In this document: piece by piece, positions 54,881 to 64,000 of the stretch
How positions within the stretch are numbered: the stretch's first letter is position 1
Layout: every line of letters starts with the position of its first letter
Made by a program: the position numbers and the translations under genes
NCBI RefSeq assembly: GCF_030272615.1
Contig: NC_081414.1
Coordinates: forward strand, 333,669,427 to 333,733,426
From: Cryptomeria japonica
Lineage: Eukaryota; Streptophyta; Pinopsida; Cupressales; Cupressaceae
Direction: 5' to 3'
Length of the DNA stretch: 64,000 nucleotides
The notes under the pieces: model-generated
Told to the model about the DNA's origin: nothing
What the model saw: the letters and a program-made list of their open reading frames with translations, nothing else
The model's database searches: none

Positions 54881-56170
54881 CTATCCCTTCCTACTTAGAA
54901 CATTCACTACAACATTCTTCTTCCCTAGGTTATAGAGAATCTCAAAATCAAACTCTGCTAAGAACTCTTGACACCTGGCTTGCTTTGGAGTGAGCTTCGC
55001 CTGAGTCTTAAAATACGTTGAGGAAACATTGTTTGTCTTTGCCACAAACTGTGTTCCCAAGAGATAGTGCCTCCAAGTTCGAAGACAATGAATGATCCCA
55101 GTCATCTCCTTCTCATGGGCAAGGTAATTCCTCTCCCTATCCTGCAACTTTCTTGACTCATAAGCCACTGGATGTCCATCCTGCATCAACACCCCTCCAA
55201 CTGCAAAGTCCGAAGCATTGCTTTGAACCTCGAATGGCCTCATGAAATTAGGCAATGCCAACACTGGCACCAACGTGAGTCTCTCCTTGAGTGTCTCAAA
55301 GGCCGTCTGACCACTTCCACTTCCGGTCCTTCTTTAGAAGTTCTGTTAAGGGTGCAACACATCTAGAAAAACCCTTCAACAAACCTCTTGTAGTAATTCG
55401 CCAAACCAAGAAACAACCTCACTTCATGAATATTCTGCAAGGGTTCCCAATCCCGGATTGCTCTTAGTTTCTCTGGATCTAGACGAATGAAACCTTTTCC
55501 AATGATATGCCCCAAGAAGTGCACCTCTTCCTGAGAAAATGCACATTTCTCTTTCTTGACAAAAAGCTTGTTCTCTCAGAGCAACTGAAATACTTCTACC
55601 AAGTGTTGCTTGTGCTCCTCCATGTTCTTATTGTAGACTAGTATATCATCTAGATACACCACCACAAACTTATCCAACAGAGGTCGGAACACATCGTTCA
55701 TGAGTGTACAAAATGTTGTAGGTGCATTACATAGCCCAAACGGCATCACCATGAACTCGTATGACCCATACCTAGTCACACATGCAACCTTCTCCTCGTC
55801 TCCCACTACAATCCTCACTTGATAGTAGCCCTGCTTAAGATCAAGCTTGTTGAAGACCTTTTCCCCAGACAATCAGTCGAAACAATCAGCAATAAGAGGA
55901 AGGGGATACTTATTTTTGATGGTCAACTTGTTCAGGCCCCTGAAGTCAATACATAACCTCAATGTTCCATCTTTCTTCTTCTAGAACAACACAAGCGCCC
56001 CATACGGAGAACGGGATGGCTTGATGTAACCCGCCTCAAGTAGCTCCTCCAACTGCTTCTTCAATTCTACCATCTCGAGACCAGATAACCTGTACGGAGC
56101 TTGTGCTGGTGGCTTCGCCCCTGGTACCATTTCAATCTTGTGATATATAGTTCTCCTCTCTGGGAGTTGA
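54881..56170 (-). pseudogene. H pol: reverse transcriptase and RNase H
   Basis: RT begins near 56170 with YRLSGLEMVELKKQLEELLE and SRSPYGALVLF. The palm has NKLDLKQGYYQVRI and the catalytic VVYLDDILVY (about 55665-55640). RNase H (55273-54881) reads EVQSNASDFAVGGVLMQDG: the first catalytic Asp is Asn. A later LSRKG motif is preceded by VVVNV where relatives have ADA. Frameshifts lie near 56160, between RT and RNase H (about 55560-55280) and before the integrase at about 54800. Confidence 0.88.
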
Positions 56171-56555
56171 GCGAGTAGCTTGACTGCATAGTGTCCTCAA
56201 ACTCCAAAATGAATTCCTCTACTTCAGGTGAAATGGGTGTCTCCTGCACATCCTCAAATTCATCCCAACCTCCAAGTAGCACTGCCAAAAACATCGGTTG
56301 CTTACCATGCTTCTTGGCCACCTTTTTCATTCCCAATGCTAAAATCATCGGAGCCTTCCTAGACTGTCACTTCTCTGTCATCTTCACCAAGCATGTCTGC
56401 TTCGGATCTAAAAACACCAACGAATCTAGGTGAGCTATCACTGCAACCTTGCTGATCTTCAAAAACTCCTGACCCAAAATCAACTCGAAATCATCCATTT
56501 TGATCACTGTTAGATCCATGCGACCTTGCCACGAGCTGACTTTCTGTGGTATGTC

Positions 56556-56822
56556 CTAGACAATACCATGTATCTTTCTGAACGGAGAATTCACTGCCTT
56601 GAAAGAGCATGCATCTACTTGCACCTTCAACCCCAGATCTCTAGCTCTCTCGGTTGAGATAAAGTTGTGAGTAGATCCTGTATCCACCATAGCCACTATG
56701 TACTTCCCACTCAACTCGGCCTCCACATAACACAACTTGTTGTAGTTCTCAAGTTCGGCAGCTATTTCCCTAGGCTGCTCAGTGGCATTGACTACACCCA
56801 AACACTGGATCACACCCATCAC
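56556..56822 (-). pseudogene. H aspartic protease
   Basis: YIVAMVDTGSTHNFISTERA contains the catalytic DTG with the HNFIS context typical of plant Ty3 proteases. It is in frame with gag. A stop follows at 56553-56555. The next open stretch (56348-56067) is the protease-RT linker. Confidence 0.85.
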
Positions 56823-56879
56823 TGCAATCTAACCATCTTGGTCTGCTGTCATCTGTGTAGAGTTCAACCTCTATTGTTG

Positions 56880-57968
56880 CAGACATTCTCTCACCCAATG
56901 ATCTGAGCCTCCATAGATGAAACACCCACGCCCTCTCTTGTCAGTCTTTGACTCGGTGTCTCTCAAACCTTTGCTGGAACCTTTACTAGATGAGGACTTC
57001 CCTGTCCTGCTCTATTTGCTGCTAGAAGAGTCCCCCTTTCCCTTAGACTTTCCATCATCCTTGGGTTGGAACTGCTTCTTGTCTTTCTTCAGCGGATAGG
57101 ATCCACCTGATGCACCCGGTGCCTTCGGCAAATCCTTGTAGTCAACTAGTCAATCCGCGACTGAAATGGCCTCCTTGAAATTTGGAACCTTCATCTTTTG
57201 TAGCTCGTTCTAAGCCCATGGTACCAGACCCTTCAAGAAGTGGTACAACTTGAGATCTTGATCCATATTTGGAAATTCCAACATAAGGACCCAGAAAGTT
57301 TTGATATAATCTTGGATCTTCCCTGTTTGCTTCAGGTCTGAAATTTGTTTGAAGGAGGTCCAACCTACATTCTCTGGCTTGAACTGCTCCTTGAGTGCAT
57401 CCTGCAACTCATCCCATGTGTCTACCTTGACTACTAGCCTGCCAGCCTCCATGTCCTGAAGTCTAGTCCTCCCCCAAAGCTTTGCTGCTCCAGTGAGGAA
57501 TCCTGTGGCTATCTCCACCTTTTCTTCATCTGTCAATCCCCTCATGTATTTTAGGTACCTACCCATGTTGAAGAAGAAATTCTCCAAGATCTTGTCATCT
57601 CAATCACCCTCATACTTTTCAGGTGGTGTCACTCTTGCACCCTTGGTAATCCCTGCTTGAGAAACATAACTCTTGACAAACTCAATCTCCCAAAGAGCCT
57701 TCTTCAACTCATCTTCGAGTCTAACTCGTTCTTGTTGTTCATGTCCATACAGGACCTGGAGATCCTTGATCTCACCTTCAGCAACGTCCAGTCTTACCTC
57801 GGTGGCCTCCATGCGCACCGACAGCTCCATCTCTTCCAAAGCCTCCAAACGGTTTCTCACTTCAAGAAGTCACTCCTTTGTCTTGAACCTCTCAGTGACA
57901 TGAATATGGGGTGAGCCCTTCTCCCCCTCTGATTCCTCATCAGCATCCCCTGCTCTTGACTTTGTCAT
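56880..57968 (-). pseudogene. H gag
   Basis: ATG 57968 (MTKSRAGDADEESEGEKG) is upstream of a stop near 57870. A coiled-coil segment (57860-57660) is followed by PPEKYEGD and the retrotransposon Gag domain (RGLTDEEKVEIATGFLTGAA, WDELQDALKEQFKPENVG; 57587-57210). The Ser/Lys-rich tail ends in a knuckle CFIYGGSDHWVREC near 56900-56935, with Tyr for the second zinc Cys. Stops, no frameshift, from 57968 to 56556. Confidence 0.85.
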
Positions 57969-58025
57969 GACTGCTGTAAACTGAACTCCCTTTTAGTGTG
58001 CTAGCTTGGGGTATCAAAACCTTGT

Positions 58026-58037
58026 GCTCTAATACAA
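58026..58037 (-). other. PBS of H
   Basis: Minus strand TTGTATTAGAGC is adjacent to the 5' LTR and resembles the initiator-methionine PBS TGGTATCAGAGC with three changes. Weak but correctly placed. Confidence 0.6.
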
Positions 58038-58038
58038 C

Positions 58039-58881
58039 TGTCACGGGGCTAGTTTTTCCTGTGTGGCACCGATGATCTTTTAGGTACTTGTCTGTGAGAT
58101 CCAAGCACTTCCAAGAACTCAGACTGCGCCTATAAGCACTCCCAAGTTCCAGAACCTGCACACACACACACTTGCACAACATGTACAAACTTGCACAGCG
58201 GAATCCTTACACAATAACACAATGTTGGGGCAATAATATAGCTTTATTGATCTAAAGAATGGCCCCTGGCCCGGTCTACAAACAATTCCAACTATGTCAT
58301 TGGTCACTACCCCGAGTACTTCCTGAGCACCCAATTACAAGTTCCCACCCCTAGATCAACGTCCACTCTTGAAACACGAGTACAGATACCACTGCACCTT
58401 GCCCCTGGCTGTAGCTTCTCACATAGACTCCTGATCCACAAAGACCCTGTCTCCTTTGGAACTCAACCTGGCACACCGCTGACTCTCTTGTGAGCCCGCG
58501 ATGACTTACCTAGTACAAGACCCAGGCCCCCTCCCTAAACAAGGACTCCAAGTCACTCTGCTACTCTACTGCTGCTCCTACTTCACCTCTGCTCTGCAAT
58601 CGCTCTGAACACCTTTTCTCTCTAGAATGTTGTTTTGGTCCTCCTTGGATTTCTCCACCATGAACCTTCGCCTGTGGGAAAGTAAAGCACAATGTAGATA
58701 CGTTCTCTTGTGAATGGTCGGGGTACTCTGCTTCCCCCTATATAAGTTTTTCGTTCAGTTCTCACACATCTGTAGCTTGGCAATATCCATATGTCCATCA
58801 CCACAACTTCCACCTGCTAAGAAACAAGGGACTTACAACCCCAGAAGCCCACTGATCTCCCCGAGACAACAGCCCCTTACA
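58039..58881 (-). repeat. 5' LTR of H
   Basis: Plus strand TGTCACGGGGCTAGTTTTTC to CCCTTACA, 843 bp. The functional TATA of the element, minus CTTATATAGGGGG, is at 58739-58745. A CA microsatellite near 58156-58170 is longer than in the 3' LTR. Confidence 0.95.
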
Positions 58882-59053
58882 TAAGGAACCAATGTGTAAT
58901 TGATATCCCATTGCAAAAGCAAACACATGACAAACAAGGAGTGAACCCATCCATTCTAGGTGTAGTACTAAGGGTTGAGGTATGTGTGATAGTCACGAGC
59001 ATAGTTATACTTGACTTAATTTTTGCATAGGATACTTATCGAATGAACATACC

Positions 59054-61527
59054 TGTTGGCCACTTGGTGGAATTGATTATGTGTTGCATTGATGTTTTAT
59101 CATTGATGTCAGTGCTAGTTGTTTGGATGCTTTACCAACACCCTTCTGGTCCCGGTAGGTGATAACACAATGATGAACGAGTAGTAACCAGCCGGTACTG
59201 AGAAGGGGGGGTGAATCAGTACAGACAAAAACACACTCTTGAACCAGTTTGTCTGCAGACATTGTGCATTGACAGACAAATAGTGACACCGGTCCTCAAA
59301 TAGAGTACAACCAGCAAAACCCAGAATAACTAAGACAAGCATAAACTGGCTAACACTTATCTTCTCATACAATCTAACACTTCATTTCCTTTTCACCCTA
59401 ATGCATGAACAGGTAATCTACCATCAAAGATATACATATGAGCAACTAAATCAACAAGATTCACCACTTGATAGAAAACAACAAAGCATCACATGAAGAA
59501 GACATCACACATAACACACATATTTTTCACATGGAAACCCAACAGGGAAAAACCACGATGGGGATGAATACCCACAAGCTTGTTTTAAACTCTTTAGAAG
59601 TTCACTCTGTTAGGAGCCTTGTTCGATTAAAGACTGATACAATATGTTCTAATAGGAATTGATCCTGTTAGGGATCACCTAGTTAAGGGATGGCTAGAAT
59701 ACCTGGTTAAGGGTTAAACCCTATTAAAGGTTACCTTGTTAGAGAATTTCAAGAACTCAATGGTTTTGAGTCACCCTGTTAAAGGATTTACAGCAAGCCT
59801 GTTAAAGCTACCCTGTTAAGGGATTTCTCAATTGTTGAAGTGGTTAGAGATCAACAGGTATTACAATGATCTAGTAATAGCACTCAATGCCAATGCAGAT
59901 CCGCTTAAGCTCCTCTTCACCTTCTACACTTACACTCTGCAGGTATCACTTCTCTCCTTTTGGTCTGGCAAGAATCACGTATCCCTTCTCTTGGATACAC
60001 ACACACAAATTTTTCCAACAACCTCAAAAAGAGACACAACATCGACCTTATAGGAAAGCAGATAGGTCGGTAGCATAAACCCTAAACCTATTAGGTTAAG
60101 GAATTCAAACGGTTCAATCCTGATCGTTGAGCACACTGCATTAAATGCAACAGTTCTTGATCCAATCTCAAGACATTCTCCATCATCCATTTCCACCGAT
60201 TTTATGGTGGCTGCTAACCCATCACACATTATCACCATTTTACAGACTTCGCACATTCCCAAGGTAGATAGGAACAATCACACAAATTCACCGGTTGAGC
60301 CACATAGGCTTGAAGCACTTCAACCAAAAACCCTAAAGTTGAGACTACCAACCGGTAGTCATACAATGCTTCCATGTGCTGGTTCCCATAACCATATGTC
60401 GGTTCACCTTGAACAAACATATCACTTCACTTTGGCACAAATGTTGGTTCATAGTGTTATACCGGTTCTCACATATGCTGGTTCTCACCTCTTTAGCATA
60501 TTGACATCAATGACAACATACAATGTTATTATGTCCTCATACCGGTTCACATAATACCAACAGTAGGTTAAGTGGTTTTTGGTTAACTTGGATCCGACAT
60601 GATCCAGTAGACTCTAGTATAGTCTAGTGATGGAATCAACTTGTTCATGATACTTATACTTATATTTGGTAAGTTAGTTTTGGTCTGGTGATCGAATGCT
60701 ATCCTACTTGCTTAAGAAGATTGGTTTCTTGTTCCAGCCAAGGGTTTCACCGGCAGAGGTGTTTGATGGAGATCATTGATGAATTGCATAAGTGGTATTG
60801 GTACAGCTTTTGATGGAGTTTTAGGATGTTGTTGGTGATCATGTTCGAGACTTGGCGGATGGAGATCATTGCTGAAGCGTATGGACCTATACTTGGTCTG
60901 GTTGATCTAGGTTATGGACCGACTTTAATGTAATGTGTGGATAGGACCTATGGATGTATTTCTGGGATGTCTTATGTGTTGATATTATTTGTTTGGTCTA
61001 AGGTCGGCATGGTTTGTAATTATGTAATTGGTTTATTGTCTAGTGGCCAACCTGATTGTTTATGATCGAGGGTTTGTATATATAGATGTAAGATCTCATT
61101 GTAGATCATCATGGTTAATGTTAGAGGTCATGGTCAAGAAACATAGTGTGTGAATAATGTAATATCATTCAGGTAGAGGAGTTGGTCGATCATTGGAGAT
61201 CGAATTGGGTTTATGTAAGAGGATTTAGTCCTCCGGTATTCACCTTAACTAGAACTGTACTCATGCATAGGAGATGCTATCTTTTGCAGTTCAACACTTA
61301 TTTGGATTGTAGTTTGGATTTATATGTAGTCAATGAGACTCCTTTTGTGATGAGCAGCATGCTCTAGGTTGTTGGCCTTACTGCAAGTGCAGGCCCCTCA
61401 ATTGTAATTCACATACTTACTACAGAAGTATTAAAGTTTAAATTGCTAATGGTTCCTGTAATCTGTGAAAACTGATTCACCCCCCCTCCCCTCTCAGTTG
61501 TCTTCCGGTTATTTGAACTGTCTAACA
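59054..61527 (+). mobile_element. Solo LTR K, split by solo LTR I
   Basis: TGTTGGCCACTTGGTGG to GAACTGTCTAACA. Flanks are CATACC on both sides (59048-59053 and 61528-61533), a 5-6 bp target-site duplication. Length without I is about 1,066 bp. SL1 (GAGCA-GCA-TGCTC), SL2 (AGGT-TGTTG-GCCT) and SL3 (CTGCA-AG-TGCAG) are at 61352-61397. SL4/SL5 are missing. A C-rich stretch precedes the end. Confidence 0.85.
59160..60562 (-). mobile_element. Solo LTR I, F/E-like group, inside K
   Basis: Plus strand TGATAACACAATGATGAACG to CATAATACCAACA, 1,403 bp; exact target-site duplication GTAGG (59155-59159 and 60563-60567). In minus sense it carries TTGTCATTGATGTCAA, the TTAACnnGGT array, GTGGG...CCCAT and CATCGTGGTTTTTCCC. 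Telo-box-like AAACCCTAAACC is at 60077-60088. Confidence 0.9.
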
Positions 61528-61589
61528 CATACCAACATAGACACCCAAAGTACCATTTCCCTAGAACTTCATTGGTTCACACCACAAAC

Positions 61590-63049
61590 TGATAACTCAA
61601 TGATGATCACTGAGTACCAAACCAGTACTAAGAGGGGGGGGTGAATTAGTATAGACACAAAAACCTTTCCAAAACCGGTTTGACAGACAATCACTAATAC
61701 CGGTCTAAACCAAATTACTATCAGTTAAGCACAATGAGACTGTGAAAGATATAAACCGGAAACACTTATCTTTCCATACAACCTACACCCTCATTTCCAC
61801 ATTATCCTTGTGCATTAACAGGTAAGCTATCATCAGAAATATAATAACTTGCTAGATCAACATGATTCACCACTTGACAGAAAATAACAAAACATGACAT
61901 GAAAGAGGCATCACACATGACACACATATTTTTCACTTGGAAACCCAACTAGGAAAAACCACGATGGGGATGAATACCCACAAGCTATTTTTGAACTCTT
62001 TAGAAGTTTGCTCTGTTAGGAGCCTAGTCCGGTTAAAGACTGTTACAACAGGTTCTGTTAGGAACTGATCCTATTAGGGATCACCCAGTTAAGGGATGGC
62101 TAGAATACCCAATTAAGGGTTAAACCCTATTAAAGGTTACCTTGTTAGAGGATTTTATGAACTCAATGGCTTTGAGTCACCCTATTAAAGGATTTATAGC
62201 AAGCTAGTTAAAGCTACCCTGTTAAGGGATTTTCCAACTGTTGAAGTGATTAGAGATCAATAGGTATTACAATGATCTGGTAATAGCACTCAATGCCAAT
62301 GCACATCCGCTTTAGTTCCTTCCTTCTACACACTCACTTTGAAGGTATCAATTCTCTTATTTTGGTCTGGCAAGAATCACGTATCTCTGCACTTAGATAC
62401 ACACACAACATTTTCCAACAACCTCAACATGAAACACAACATCGACCTTATAGGAAATAGATAGGTCGGTAGCATAAACCCTAAAACCTAAACATTTAGG
62501 TTAAGCAATTCAGTCGGTTCAATCCTGACCATTGAACACTTTGTATTTGAATACAACGGTCTTGAACAGATCTCAAGACATTCTTCATCGTTCGTTCTTC
62601 CCCGCTTCTTGGAGGCGATAACCCATCACACATTCTTCACCGTTTGCAGAGACTTCGCACATTCTTGAGATAGATAGGATCAATCCCCTTCATGCAAGAT
62701 CCTTCACATGCACAAGGCTGACGTGGCAACATGATCTAATCTCCATTACAATGCTAACTCATCACACAATGCCATCAGTTGAATCACATAGGATCGAAAC
62801 ACTTCAACCGGAAACCTTGAGGCTGGGACTACCAACTGATAGTCATATGATATTAAACCTTGATAGAAAACATTCCATATACCTGTTCACTTGGACAAAC
62901 GTACCACTTCACCTTTTGCACATATACCAGTTGCTTAACTTCAATAAACCGGTTCACTCTTCAACATATTACCGGTTCACTCTTCAGCATATTGACATCA
63001 ATGACAACATAATATCATCATGTCAACATACTCTGCACATATGCCAACA
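61590..63049 (-). mobile_element. Solo LTR J, F family
   Basis: Plus strand TGATAACTCAATGATGATCA to ATATGCCAACA, 1,460 bp; exact target-site duplication CAAAC (61585-61589 and 63050-63054). In minus sense it begins TGTTGGCATATGTGCAGAG, nearly identical to the F LTR start. It is the clearest solo LTR of an element family that is also present full length in the window. Confidence 0.92.
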
Positions 63050-63054
63050 CAAAC

Positions 63055-64000
63055 AACAAATAAAAAAATAGCATGGACCATCTTAGCTCCTCTAGTCACT
63101 TGTGCACATCCTTGAGTAGCATAGGAATAGGATTTGTCACGAATTGATAAAAGATAAGAACTAACTAGGACCAAAAACCCAACAACCATACTTATTTGTG
63201 CCTTCATTTTGCTTGATGTGATGGTTGATAATGTCTGGTTTTAGAGATTAAATACCCCATTTAAGACCAATCTATCTAATTTTGAGTCTACCCTTCCCTG
63301 TTTAAGACAAAGTGATTGATTGATTAATAGGGTTAGTTGATACGATTGATAAGACAATTGACTAGTTTGATTGCAGATTTTGATAAGATAGTTTTTTCCT
63401 TTTCAACTTCGTGCCAAGTATTTACTAGATATCTGCTCAAGTGTTTGATTTCTGTGAGATATTTTATTGCAAGAGTTTTGTTATTGTTTTTCAATTTTTA
63501 GTTCTTTTAGGATCATATTATACTTTTTAGGACTTTTTGTTAGGATCATTTTATGCTTTTTAGGACTTTTTCTTCTTCTTTTCAAGACTTTTTTATTTTT
63601 AGGGTTATTTTAGGACTTTTTCCATTTTTTAGGGTTTTTTAGGACTTTTTCAAATTTTTAGGACTTTTTTCTATTTTTCTAGTTTTTTCATGACTTTTTT
63701 CGATTTTTAGGTTATTTAATAGGAATTTTTTCTTTTTTTTTAGGACTTTTCTCCCAGTTTGCAAACCCATATGATGTACTCAATGAGCCATGTGTACTTT
63801 TTATATAGTATGGGTACTTGATGATGACTGACACAACATAAATGCTTTTATTATGCAAAGCACAATGATAAATGAAGTGCATAGTCTGAAAAGGGAAATT
63901 TGTGTGTCTTGGTCTTATTGTCTTACACTGATAAGTTTGAGGTTGTAGAACATTCCAGAGCTAAGGACCCATTCCATTCTCAGCAACCTTTGGATGCCTC
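63055..64000. repeat. Right-edge interval with TTTTTAGGACTTTTT repeat
   Basis: 63055-63480 is AT-rich without a recognisable gene or element end. From about 63485 to 63750 the phrase TTTTTAGGACTTTTT, or a variant such as TTTTTAGGGTTATT or TTTCATGACTTTTTTCG, recurs about ten times with a period of roughly 20-40 bases, a diverged tandem array. 63760-64000 is unique-looking sequence with no gene seen. Confidence 0.55.

Larger units (their letters stand above)
52443..58881 (-). mobile_element. Ty3 chromovirus H, full length but inactivated
   Basis: 6,439 bp with LTRs at 58039-58881 (5') and 52443-53266 (3') and an exact target-site duplication TAAGG (52438-52442 and 58882-58886). Minus-sense order is LTR, PBS, gag, protease, RT, RNase H, integrase, chromodomain, PPT, LTR. 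RT before integrase and the C-terminal chromodomain place it in the chromoviruses. Base composition of its coding part is visibly less AT-rich than the Copia nest. Confidence 0.95.

Noticed and set aside
1-64000. tRNA, rRNA and CRISPR arrays
   Set aside because: No cloverleaf with a T-loop GTTCRA pattern, no rRNA signature and no regularly spaced repeats were seen; spaced words here are degenerate and LTR-internal.

Overview
The window is repetitive nuclear DNA from a seed plant with a large genome, probably a gymnosperm. That assignment is an inference from the size and depth of the retroelement nest and the absence of any host gene; nothing diagnostic of species is visible. No host protein gene, rRNA, tRNA or CRISPR array was found. 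Almost every base can be assigned to LTR retrotransposons.

Layout. Positions 1-3474 look like the 5' end of a minus-strand Ty3-type element (L): an LTR at 2005-3474 with a PBS beside it. L lies inside the tip of an inverted A-family LTR (A'', 3475-3526). A'' lies inside element E (3527-49250, plus strand, 5' end outside the window). E also carries two large plus-strand insertions. A (3545-23672) contains B (5402-18643), which contains the Copia element C (6465-13097, minus). A' (25942-46890) contains the Copia element D (26185-32895, minus) in its 5' LTR and the Copia element F (37237-44570, plus) in its second ORF. Removing each insert with one target-site copy makes the interrupted coding sequence or LTR continuous again. 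Downstream of E are a degraded coding remnant (49251-50330), a lone LTR G (50331-51661), a complete Ty3 chromovirus H (52443-58881, minus), a solo LTR K (59054-61527) split by solo LTR I (59160-60562), a solo LTR J (61590-63049) and a T-rich repeat.

How the parts fit. C, D and F are full-length but inactivated Copia elements, most like the SIRE/Maximus lineage, with Gag, protease, integrase, RT and RNase H. A, A' and B (6.6-6.9 kb once inserts are removed) and E have no protease, RT, RNase H or integrase. They encode ORF1 (coiled coil plus four CCHC zinc knuckles) and ORF2, a protein of about 1,000 residues that I do not recognise, with a conserved N-terminal domain, a basic Lys/Pro-rich middle and a coiled-coil C-terminus. 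ORF1 is not visible for E. The non-autonomous families share with the Copia elements the iMet-type PBS, the PPT, a ladder of extra polypurine boxes, an LTR-start box complementary to sequence upstream of the PPT, and folded leader motifs in the LTR. The most interesting reading is a helper/satellite system: coding but RT-less elements mobilised by SIRE-like Copia enzymes through shared RNA signals, including a tandem stem-loop array with compensatory base changes between families.
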